Part shown: positions 1 to 5,494 of the stretch, in pieces
How the letters are laid out: each line of letters starts with the position of its first letter
Numbering within the stretch: the first letter of the stretch is position 1
From: Candidatus Ancillula trichonymphae ImTpAt
GTDB lineage: Bacteria; Actinomycetota; Actinomycetes; Actinomycetales; Bifidobacteriaceae
Length of the DNA stretch: 5,494 nt
Direction: 5' to 3'
Assembly: GCA_000485475.1 (NCBI GenBank)
Contig: AXYY01000083.1
Coordinates: forward strand, 1 to 5,494
Position numbers and translations under genes: made by a program
Notes under the pieces: generated by a model
Told to the model about the DNA's origin: nothing
Database searches by the model: none
What the model saw: the letters and a program-made list of their open reading frames with translations, nothing else

Positions 1-13
1 TGTTTTCTGCCAC
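1..13 (-). CDS. Possible 5' end of an unidentified gene (first 4 codons)
   Basis: Only the first four codons and one further base would be inside the window: GTG GCA GAA AAC, read as Met-Ala-Glu-Asn. Nothing can be said about function. The start is proposed because the purine-rich stretch AAGGGG lies 6 nt upstream and a promoter core lies at 47-55, which would give a 5' leader of about 27 nt. The frame has no stop before the edge, but four codons is too short for that to mean much. A TTG at 13-15 in another frame is an alternative start. The gene would lie downstream of pyrE on the same strand, with its own promoter. Confidence 0.4.
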
Positions 14-19
14 AATTAA

Positions 20-25
20 CCCCTT
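20..25 (-). promoter_or_regulatory. Candidate ribosome binding site of the left-edge gene
   Basis: On the minus strand the sequence reads AAGGGG, then 6 nt, then GTG. This is a reasonable Shine-Dalgarno match with normal spacing, and it is the main reason for proposing a gene start at position 13. Confidence 0.4.
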
Positions 26-46
26 AAGTATTTCAAAGCTGACTAC

Positions 47-55
47 ATTATAGCA
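47..55 (-). promoter_or_regulatory. Extended -10 promoter downstream of pyrE
   Basis: The minus strand reads TGC-TATAAT, a perfect -10 hexamer preceded by the TGN extension. The predicted transcription start is near position 40 (an A on the minus strand). The -35 region at 17-bp spacing reads TTTAAT, a weak match, as expected for a promoter that relies on the extended -10. The surrounding 13 bases (45-57) are identical to the core of the pyrG promoter at 5175-5187. It would drive the gene leaving the window on the left. Confidence 0.6.
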
Positions 56-102
56 TATATTTGCCTTTAATTAAATTATTTGCGGAAAACATAAAAAATT
101 TA

Positions 103-696
103 CTACAACTTTAAGTCATCAAGGCGTAGTAGTGACAAGTACGGAACCCCTAGTTCTTCTATGCGTTTTTCTGCTCCTGTTGCTCTGTCCACAATTGTCG
201 CACAAGCCAGAACTTCAGCACCAGCATCGCGCGCAGCTTCAATTGCAGCAATTGGTGAGTTTCCAGTTGTAGTCGTATCTTCAACAATTACAACGCTACG
301 TCCCTGAACATCCGGGCCCTCAATCTGCCGCTGCATGCCGTGCTGCTTGGCGCTTTTGCGCACTAGAAACGCATCTAAATCAATTCCGCGAGAATATGCA
401 GCATGTAGCATCGCGCAAGCAACTGGATCTGCACCCATGGTCAGTCCACCAACTACAGTAAACGAATCACCAGCAATAAAACCGTTGACCTCAAGCATAT
501 CTAGTAGGAGATGTCCAACTATTGGCGATGCGTAATGGTGTAGAGTTATGCGCCGTAGATCGATGTAGTAGTCTGCGTGCTTTCCGGAACTTAGTATTAC
601 ATCACCCTTAACAACTGCCAAGTCGTTCACCAGTTCAATCAGTTGCTGTTTTGGTTCTAGAGTAGCGAGTGCGTCTGTATCAAGTGTCAATGTCAT
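103..696 (-). CDS. pyrE: Orotate phosphoribosyltransferase
   Basis: This cytoplasmic enzyme (197 aa) condenses orotate with PRPP to give orotidine 5'-monophosphate, the fifth step of de novo pyrimidine synthesis. The type I phosphoribosyltransferase fold is recognisable. The PRPP-binding motif VVIVEDTTTTGNS lies at about residues 135-147. The flexible-loop segment VRKSAKQHG at about 112-120 contains the lysines and histidine that contact pyrophosphate in the family. An N-terminal orotate-side segment, SSGKHADYYIDLR, lies at about 36-48. Length matches the short actinobacterial form. The ATG start is supported by AAGGA 4 nt upstream. The gene starts 15 bp after the ppc stop codon and is the last gene of the pyrG-ppc-pyrE set. 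In the PRPP motif the residue after TTTTG is Asn, where I would expect Gly in many relatives. The fold is intact, so I infer an active enzyme. Confidence 0.95.
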   Translation of the reverse strand: MTLTLDTDALATLEPKQQLIELVNDLAVVKGDVILSSGKHADYYIDLRRITLHHYASPIVGHLLLDMLEVNGFIAGDSFTVVGGLTMGADPVACAMLHAAYSRGIDLDAFLVRKSAKQHGMQRQIEGPDVQGRSVVIVEDTTTTGNSPIAAIEAARDAGAEVLACATIVDRATGAEKRIEELGVPYLSLLRLDDLKL

Positions 697-700
697 CTTG

Positions 701-705
701 TCCTT
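701..705 (-). promoter_or_regulatory. Ribosome binding site of pyrE
   Basis: AAGGA within an A-rich stretch (AAAAAGGACAAG) ends 4 nt before the pyrE ATG. It lies in the 15-bp gap after the ppc stop. This fixes the start at 696 and supports translation from a shared transcript. Confidence 0.75.
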
Positions 706-711
706 TTTGCG

Positions 712-3450
712 TCATCCAGTATTTTGCAATCCAGCTGCAACGCCGTTCACTGTGCAAAGTAGTAGATATTGGTAATCTGCAAGTTCCTTTTCATCCATTG
801 TATCCTTGTTCTGGCGCAGTCTTTTGAGCGCGAAGAATTGCAGCAGTGAAAGCGCATCAACATATGGGCCCCTAACTTGAACGGCTTGACCGAGCACCTT
901 GCGGTTCTGGAGCGGATACAAACTCTTGTTGATTTTTGTCACAAACTCATTTGTTAACTTCAACTCCTCTATTACCGCATTTGCTAGATCGTCACGATCG
1001 GAGAGCGATAAGTACTTGGCAGCAATTCGGTCATCAGTTTTAGCAATGGACATCTCGATGTTATCAACAAGCGTTGAGAACAAATTCCACGTGTTGTATG
1101 CCTCTTGCAGTATTTTTAGTCCAGCTTCTGGATTTTCAGGTGTTGCATATTCTTCAACGAAGCGTTCACACGAAGAACCGAAACCGTACCATGCGGCTAA
1201 GTTGATCCGTGCCTGCGACCACGCGAAAACCCAAGGAATTGCACGCAGATCTTCTAGTGTTTTGGTGGACAAGCCGCGCTTTGCTGGCCTGGAACCGATT
1301 GGTAGTAGTCCAATTTCTTCCAGCGGAGTTACTGTGTCAAACCATGTTGCAAAATCTTCAGACTGTACAAACTTGTGAAAGGATTCTTTAGAGTACTGCA
1401 CCAGTTTTTCGACCATCTCGGTGTATTTCTCATTCTGCTCTTTGTTCTCCTTTCCAACAGATGGCACACTATTCAGGAGCGTAGCGGCCGCAACAGACTC
1501 AATATGTCGCACAGCAATATCCGGGTTACCGTACCTAGCCATAATAGTTTCACCTTGTTCGGTAAGCTTGAATGTTCCGTCGACTGAACCTTTTGGTTGC
1601 GCGTAGACTGCACGATTTGCGGGACCTCCGCCTCTTCCTAATGCACCTCCTCGTCCATGAAACAGGACAAGTTTAATGCCGTTCTTCTTTGCCCAGTTGG
1701 CGATTGATGCTTGTGTTTGATGAAGTGCAAAAGTTGCAGCAACCGGACCAACATCTTTTGAGGAGTCTGAGTAGCCCAACATCACTTCCAAGTGACGACC
1801 ATTCGAGTTGAGGCGCTCCTGGACTTCTGGAATTTCAAGCATCTGATCTAATATGTCAACTGAATTTGTCAGATCATCAAGTGTCTCGAAGAGTGGCACT
1901 ACATCGATAACTGCAACACTGGATTCTTCAACTTCTGCATATTTCGCGAGCTTGAAAACATTCTTGATGTCATCTGCGGATTGCGTAAAGGACACGATGT
2001 ATTGATTCGCGGCCTCAAAACCGTAACGTCTCTGGATTGCTCCGATTGCTCGAAAAGTGTCCAATACTTCAACCGTTACTGGTTTGAGTTCTTGACTAGT
2101 TATGCCTTGTGCCTCAATGTCTTCTAGTGCTTCGTGATGCACCTGCGAGTGCTGGCGAATCTCTATAGAAGCAAGGTGGAAGCCAAAAGTTTCAACCTGC
2201 CAAATCAACGATTGCAAAGGGCCATATGCTGCGCGTAGTGCGTTCGAGCTGATCAACGAATTTTGGACGGTCCTGAGATCTGCAAGTAGTTCGTTGGAAG
2301 TTGTGTATGCATAATCTGAATTGCGCTGCTTTGTTGCATTAAGCCGCTTGGTGATCGCCATCATAACTGCTCGGTGCGGCTCTTTGATGGACACACTCAG
2401 CTTTTCAGTGTCGATGTCTGAGCACAAATCCCGCAGTTTATTCCACAACTTGATCAAATCCTCAGAACCTGGAGTGGTCTGATCTTCTAGTGTTAAAATC
2501 CGTCCAACTAGCGATGCTCTATCTGCGAGCGTTGTCATAATGTGCGCGCTGAATTTTTGCGCAACTTGTCTAGTCACCGATGCAACAACATTTGGATTGC
2601 CGTCACGATCTGAACCGATCCAGGATCCTAGCTTGAAGAACGCACAAGAGCGAGTCTTGTTGTTGCCTAATCTGCGCGCGAAATCTTTATTACTAGTGTG
2701 GTTTTGTTCACTAGACGCTTTTAACTGCAAGCAATCATCAAGTCTTCGGTAAACTAGTGTAACACTTTCTAGTAGAGTTGTGTCAAAAATTGAAGTGACA
2801 ACATCGCTCTCATCAAGTGGACTTGGTTTTCTTGAAGCTATTGGAGAAGTTCTGAATAGTGCGTCAATCTCACCAAGTATTTTGCGTTCATTTTCGACTG
2901 ACTGCACACCTGTTAAGTGCGGGCGCTCAGAAAGCAAGCGAGTGATGCGCCGTATTTTTCCGCTCACCGCCCTCCTGCGAGCCTCAGTTGGATGTGCGGT
3001 TAAAACTGGATAGAAACACAATTTGTTCAGTCTAGTTTGTGCTTCCTCCTCACCAACTTCCTCCTCAAGTCTCGCATATGCATTGCCCAGTATATTATGA
3101 GCAGGAGCCGTCGACCAGTCCTCATCAATGATGTTCAGTCTACTAACTCTGTATAATTCTTCTGCAAGATTTGAGAGGTGGAAGTAACATGTCAACGCTC
3201 GCACAAGCTCTTTCAGTTGCTCAATTGACATGCTCTGGATAAATTCATCAACGGTTTCAAATGAGTTGATTTCCTCACTACTCCGTGCTTCTGCCGTCAG
3301 CTTAACAATTTCTTCGAAGTTTCTCCTCAGCTCAGGATTGTATTCATCCAAAACTACTTCTAACATCTGACGTAAAAATTCTAGGTTGGTTTTCAGTGAA
3401 CTGGGCACTGTATGTGTACCTCTGCCATGTGTTATTGCCGTTCTAACCAT
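712..3450 (-). CDS. ppc: Phosphoenolpyruvate carboxylase
   Basis: This anaplerotic enzyme (912 aa) carboxylates PEP with bicarbonate to form oxaloacetate, feeding the TCA cycle and aspartate synthesis. Hallmark motifs occur in order: VLTAHPTEARRR (about 149-160, with catalytic His153), GSWIGSDRDGNPN (275-287), LGYSDSSKD (558-566), FHGRGGALGRGGGP (597-610) and the C-terminal VNGVAAGLQNTG. The residues equivalent to the E. coli aspartate-inhibition site appear to be kept (Arg600, Lys804, Arg860, Asn911, placed by eye), so feedback inhibition by aspartate is plausible. Length is normal for bacterial PEPC (E. coli has 883 aa), with a somewhat longer N-terminus. The ATG start is chosen because AAGGAG lies 10 nt upstream. 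The start overlaps the end of pyrG by 8 bp (ATGGTTAG), suggesting translational coupling. Gly-to-Ser at 280 and Asn-to-Ser at 564, relative to the E. coli-type motifs, look like lineage variation. Confidence 0.97.
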   Translation of the reverse strand: MVRTAITHGRGTHTVPSSLKTNLEFLRQMLEVVLDEYNPELRRNFEEIVKLTAEARSSEEINSFETVDEFIQSMSIEQLKELVRALTCYFHLSNLAEELYRVSRLNIIDEDWSTAPAHNILGNAYARLEEEVGEEEAQTRLNKLCFYPVLTAHPTEARRRAVSGKIRRITRLLSERPHLTGVQSVENERKILGEIDALFRTSPIASRKPSPLDESDVVTSIFDTTLLESVTLVYRRLDDCLQLKASSEQNHTSNKDFARRLGNNKTRSCAFFKLGSWIGSDRDGNPNVVASVTRQVAQKFSAHIMTTLADRASLVGRILTLEDQTTPGSEDLIKLWNKLRDLCSDIDTEKLSVSIKEPHRAVMMAITKRLNATKQRNSDYAYTTSNELLADLRTVQNSLISSNALRAAYGPLQSLIWQVETFGFHLASIEIRQHSQVHHEALEDIEAQGITSQELKPVTVEVLDTFRAIGAIQRRYGFEAANQYIVSFTQSADDIKNVFKLAKYAEVEESSVAVIDVVPLFETLDDLTNSVDILDQMLEIPEVQERLNSNGRHLEVMLGYSDSSKDVGPVAATFALHQTQASIANWAKKNGIKLVLFHGRGGALGRGGGPANRAVYAQPKGSVDGTFKLTEQGETIMARYGNPDIAVRHIESVAAATLLNSVPSVGKENKEQNEKYTEMVEKLVQYSKESFHKFVQSEDFATWFDTVTPLEEIGLLPIGSRPAKRGLSTKTLEDLRAIPWVFAWSQARINLAAWYGFGSSCERFVEEYATPENPEAGLKILQEAYNTWNLFSTLVDNIEMSIAKTDDRIAAKYLSLSDRDDLANAVIEELKLTNEFVTKINKSLYPLQNRKVLGQAVQVRGPYVDALSLLQFFALKRLRQNKDTMDEKELADYQYLLLCTVNGVAAGLQNTG

Positions 3451-5170
3451 TGTTAACTTGCTCCTTAAACTTGTACTTAATTGCTTCTTCTATGAGTCCA
3501 CTAAACAGTGGATGTGCATTTGTCGGGCGTGACTTGAACTCAGGATGTGCTTGAGTAGCCACATAATACGGGTGTAGTTTCTCTTCAAGTTCCACGAATT
3601 CAACAAGTCCGACCGCATTCTGGTTGTCTTTTTGCGAACTACGCCCCGCGTCCTCTACACTTTTTGACCTGCCAAGTGAAGTTCCAGAAATGATCATGCC
3701 ATCTTCTTCAAGCATTTTTACATACTTGTTGTTGACTTCATATCTGTGCCGGTGACGCTCGCTGATCCAGTCTAGTCCGTAGAGCCTGCGCACAATTGAA
3801 TTTGCCTTCAGCTTGGCGTCATACGAACCAAGACGCATAGTTCCCCCCATATAGTCACCACCTTCAACAATGTCAACTTGCTGCTGCATAGTCGTGATAA
3901 TTGGGTGCTTGCTTGTCTGATCGAATTCTGTGGACGATGCATCTTCCAGTTTCAGCACATTTCTTGCAAATTCTATAACCATCGACTGCAGCCCTAGACA
4001 GATGCCCAGTGTTGGAACTTTGTTCTCCCGTGACCACTGCAGGGCCCCAATCTTGCCCTCAATGCCACGAACACCGAAACCTCCTGGTACCAAAACCGCG
4101 TGAACACCTTCAAGTGCTGTTTGTGCGTCTGCAAGAGTTTGACATGAATCTGAAACAACCCAGCGGATTTTCACGCGCGCGAAGTTGTCAAAACCACCAG
4201 CCCTCAGTGCTTCAGTTATGGATAAATATGCATCTGGAAGATCAATATATTTGCCAACTAGCGCAACTTCCACCTCATTTGTCGAGTTGTGAACGCTATC
4301 TAGAAGTTCACGCCAGTTGCTCAAATTAACTTCACTAGATTTTTTCTGCAACCCCAAGTAGTCAATTATATATTCATCAAACTTCTCGTTGTTCAAAATA
4401 ACAGGTATGTCATATATGCTGGATGCGTCTGGGCAGTTGATAATTCCATCAGTCTCGACATCGCACATCAACCCGATCTTTTCCTTTATTGCATCATTTA
4501 TTGGTCTGTCTGATCGCAATATCAGCGCATTTGGCTGAATACCGATTGAACGAAGTGCAGCAACTGAATGCTGAGTTGGCTTTGTCTTGAGTTCTTTTGA
4601 GGGCCCGATGTACGGAACCAGTGACACATGCGCGAAGAAGACATTCTTAGAGCCTATGTCGCGGCGAACTTGTCTAGCAGCTTCCAGAAACGGCTGCGAC
4701 TCTATATCACCAACAGTTCCGCCAACCTCAGTTATTATAACATTTGGAGTTTCATTATCATCTACTGATATTTCTTGTTGACGCATACGGTACTTTATCT
4801 GATTCGTGATGTGTGGAATAACCTGAACAGTATCGCCCAAATATTTGCCACGGCGCTCCTTATTTATAACATCTGAGTAAATTTGACCAGTTGTGGTATT
4901 TGCATATTTAGGCAAGTTGACATCAAGGAACCGTTCGTAGTGCCCAATATCTAAATCTGTTTCCGCGCCATCTTCCGTAACAAAAACTTCCCCATGTTGA
5001 AACGGATTCATTGTGCCAGGATCGACATTTATATACGGATCGAATTTCTGCATAGTAACTTTGAGGCCTCGTGCTTTTAGGAGTCTACCAAGCGAAGAAG
5101 CAGTTAGACCCTTCCCCAAAGAGGACACGACGCCGCCCGTTACAAATATGTGCTTCACCACATCATCCAT
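3443..5170 (-). CDS. pyrG: CTP synthase (glutamine-hydrolysing)
   Basis: This cytoplasmic enzyme converts UTP, ATP and glutamine to CTP, the last step of pyrimidine nucleotide synthesis. With the start chosen here it has 575 aa. The synthetase domain begins with the P-loop-like segment GGVVSSLGKGL (12-22), followed by QKFDPYINVDPGTMNP (41-56), the ETDLDIGHYERF segment (70-81) and EVGGTVGDIESQPF (148-161). The C-terminal class I glutamine amidotransferase domain has the nucleophile Cys391 in GICLGLQ and the His542/Glu544 pair in AHPEF. An in-frame ATG exists 15 codons upstream (5215). I reject it because family members start just before KHIFVTGG, and because the TATAAT of the likely promoter lies inside that extension. 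No Shine-Dalgarno sequence precedes the chosen ATG, and promoter spacing puts the transcript start on the ATG itself. Residues about 499-521 form a hydrophilic insertion absent from typical family members. First gene of the operon. Confidence 0.96.
   Translation of the reverse strand: MDDVVKHIFVTGGVVSSLGKGLTASSLGRLLKARGLKVTMQKFDPYINVDPGTMNPFQHGEVFVTEDGAETDLDIGHYERFLDVNLPKYANTTTGQIYSDVINKERRGKYLGDTVQVIPHITNQIKYRMRQQEISVDDNETPNVIITEVGGTVGDIESQPFLEAARQVRRDIGSKNVFFAHVSLVPYIGPSKELKTKPTQHSVAALRSIGIQPNALILRSDRPINDAIKEKIGLMCDVETDGIINCPDASSIYDIPVILNNEKFDEYIIDYLGLQKKSSEVNLSNWRELLDSVHNSTNEVEVALVGKYIDLPDAYLSITEALRAGGFDNFARVKIRWVVSDSCQTLADAQTALEGVHAVLVPGGFGVRGIEGKIGALQWSRENKVPTLGICLGLQSMVIEFARNVLKLEDASSTEFDQTSKHPIITTMQQQVDIVEGGDYMGGTMRLGSYDAKLKANSIVRRLYGLDWISERHRHRYEVNNKYVKMLEEDGMIISGTSLGRSKSVEDAGRSSQKDNQNAVGLVEFVELEEKLHPYYVATQAHPEFKSRPTNAHPLFSGLIEEAIKYKFKEQVNNG
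3461..3466 (-). promoter_or_regulatory. Ribosome binding site of ppc, inside pyrG
   Basis: The minus strand reads AAGGAG followed by 10 nt and ATG. This strong Shine-Dalgarno sequence lies within the last codons of pyrG. It decides the ppc start in favour of the ATG at 3450 over the in-frame GTG (codon 15), and it supports ppc being translated from the pyrG transcript. Confidence 0.75.
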
Positions 5171-5176
5171 GCCGAC

Positions 5177-5185
5177 ATTATAGCA
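5177..5185 (-). promoter_or_regulatory. Extended -10 promoter of the pyrG-ppc-pyrE operon
   Basis: The minus strand reads TGC-TATAAT-GTCGGC-ATG. The perfect -10 hexamer with TGN extension ends exactly 6 nt before the pyrG ATG, so a start at the usual +1 coincides with the A of the start codon. The -35 region is poor: TCAATT at 17-bp spacing, or TTCAAT at 18. No other promoter is evident upstream of ppc or pyrE, so this probably drives all three genes. Confidence 0.75.
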
Positions 5186-5201
5186 TAGATGACGCATATA
5201 A

Positions 5202-5215
5202 TTGAAAATACTCAA
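5202..5215. repeat. Small dyad TTGA-N6-TCAA between the divergent promoters
   Basis: The sequence TTGAAAATACTCAA has 4-bp inverted arms. Its centre (5208.5) coincides exactly with the midpoint between the two TATAAT hexamers. Each TCAA arm therefore forms the first four bases of the -35 position of its own promoter at 17-bp spacing. It could be an operator-like site or simply paired -35 elements. The arms are short, so chance is possible. Confidence 0.35.
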
Positions 5216-5231
5216 GAAGTGTGACGTAGTG

Positions 5232-5240
5232 TGGTATAAT
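5232..5240 (+). promoter_or_regulatory. Extended -10 promoter of gap
   Basis: The plus strand reads TGG-TATAAT, a perfect -10 with TGN extension. The predicted transcription start is at 5246-5247, about 25 nt before the gap ATG. The -35 position at 17-bp spacing is TCAAGA (5212-5217), a weak match. The hexamer is also the core of an odd perfect palindrome, GGTATAATACC (5233-5243). Orientation, distance and the downstream ribosome binding site fit gap. Confidence 0.75.
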
Positions 5241-5245
5241 ACCTA

Positions 5246-5275
5246 ATGTTAAGATTTTGGGAGATGATTTTATGA
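5246..5275 (+). CDS. Possible 9-aa leader reading frame upstream of gap
   Basis: An ATG at 5246 lies 5 nt after the -10 hexamer of the gap promoter, at or next to the predicted transcription start. It opens a short frame encoding MLRFWEMIL, whose TGA overlaps the gap ATG in an ATGA arrangement. If transcription starts at A5246 the frame could be translated without a leader and be coupled to gap. Against this, the ribosome binding site of gap lies within it, nine codons is easily random, and the peptide has no recognisable regulatory codon run. Confidence 0.2.
   Translation: MLRFWEMIL
5259..5263 (+). promoter_or_regulatory. Ribosome binding site of gap
   Basis: GGGAG is followed by 8 nt and then ATG at 5272, a good Shine-Dalgarno match with normal spacing. 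It distinguishes the gap start from the ATGs at 5246 and 5264, which are both in a frame that stops at once. Confidence 0.7.
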
Positions 5276-5494
5276 CTATTAAGATTGGAATAAATGGGTT
5301 CGGTCGCATTGGGCGCAGCTTTTTTCGAGCAGCGCTAGAATCTGGTACGAATATTGAAGTTGTTGCGGTCAACGATTTGACAGACAACAAGGCTTTGGCA
5401 CATCTGCTAAAGTATGATTCACTACTCGGACGCCTCGAGGTTAATGTGTCGCACGATGACGAGAACATTTACGTTGATGGGCGAGCTATTCGTG
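5272..5494 (+). CDS. gap: Glyceraldehyde-3-phosphate dehydrogenase, N-terminal part
   Basis: Only the first 74 codons are in the window; the gene runs off the right edge. The enzyme oxidises glyceraldehyde 3-phosphate to 1,3-bisphosphoglycerate with NAD in glycolysis. The visible part is the start of the Rossmann fold: IGINGFGRIGR (residues 5-15) is the dinucleotide-binding glycine motif, followed by VVAVNDLTD (30-38), whose Asn-Asp pair binds the cofactor. LAHLLKYDSLLGRL (42-55) is typical of GAPDH. The catalytic cysteine is beyond the edge. The start is set by the ATG directly before the conserved TIKIGINGFG and by GGGAG 8 nt upstream. It is transcribed divergently from pyrG. The segment resembles actinobacterial (Microbacteriaceae-like) GAPDH. 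Confidence 0.95.
   Translation, partial: MTIKIGINGFGRIGRSFFRAALESGTNIEVVAVNDLTDNKALAHLLKYDSLLGRLEVNVSHDDENIYVDGRAIR

Noticed and set aside
66..75. Palindrome TTTAATTAAA as a possible terminator stem or operator
   Set aside because: It is all A/T with no loop, so it cannot form a stable hairpin, and such palindromes are expected often in AT-rich gaps.
899..1378. 159-codon open frame on the plus strand opposite ppc
   Set aside because: It lies fully antisense to well-conserved PEP carboxylase coding sequence, and its product is an unrecognisable composition. The same holds for the smaller opposite-strand frames in pyrE, ppc and pyrG.
4734..4742. Extended -10 match TGT-TATAAT on the minus strand inside pyrG
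   Set aside because: These bases encode the conserved NVIITEVGG segment, so the match is explained by protein sequence. No gene start follows nearby.
5171..5215. N-terminal extension of PyrG by 15 residues from the ATG at 5215 (or the ATG at 5197)
   Set aside because: The extension does not resemble the family, contains the TATAAT hexamer, and would need a promoter further upstream in the gap promoter zone. The conserved protein begins immediately before KHIFVTGG.
5178..5468. 96-codon minus-strand frame over the start of gap
   Set aside because: It is antisense to clear GAPDH coding sequence and to both promoters, and shows no family resemblance.
1..5494. Many CTAG tetramers, a word that is rare in many bacteria
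   Set aside because: My hand count was about 25, close to or slightly above what base composition predicts (about 20), so it is merely not depleted. No clustering or spacing pattern was seen.
1..5494. Search for tRNA/rRNA, CRISPR repeats, IS ends, attachment sites and defence or toxin genes
   Set aside because: Nothing was found. Nearly all of the window is covered by four housekeeping genes with intact reading frames, and there are no long repeats.

Overview
The window holds a compact block of core-metabolism genes. The protein sequences point to an actinobacterium: CTP synthase with an LGDTVQVIPHITN segment, PEP carboxylase with HPTEARRR and GRGGALGRGGGP motifs, orotate phosphoribosyltransferase with VEDTTTTG, and a GAPDH N-terminus with VNDLTDNKALAHLLKYDS. 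Base composition is only about 45% GC in the lines I counted by eye, low for that phylum. A low-GC or reduced-genome Micrococcales/Microbacteriaceae-type lineage (Tropheryma would be one candidate) fits, but I cannot confirm the taxon without a database search.

Layout from left to right. Positions 1-102 are an AT-rich gap carrying a minus-strand promoter core (TGC-TATAAT), a ribosome binding site and probably the first four codons of another minus-strand gene that runs off the left edge. Positions 103-5170 form a tight minus-strand gene set transcribed in the order pyrG, ppc, pyrE. pyrG and ppc overlap by 8 bp, and ppc and pyrE are 15 bp apart. Positions 5171-5271 are a short divergent intergenic region with two back-to-back extended -10 promoters, one for the pyrG operon and one for gap. 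From 5272 to the right edge is the beginning of gap on the plus strand.

The three operon genes fit together. PEP carboxylase makes oxaloacetate, the precursor of aspartate, which supplies the pyrimidine ring. PyrE attaches orotate to PRPP to make OMP, and PyrG turns UTP into CTP. gap, divergently transcribed from about 75 bp away, is a glycolytic enzyme upstream of PEP.

The coding content is ordinary housekeeping, and I see no defence system, mobile element, CRISPR array or RNA gene. The points worth a second look are regulatory. pyrG appears to be leaderless. The pyrG and gap promoters are mirror images around a small dyad. A nine-codon reading frame may precede and overlap gap. A 13-bp promoter core is repeated exactly on the far side of the operon. 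One protein-level oddity is a roughly 19-residue insertion in the glutaminase domain of PyrG.
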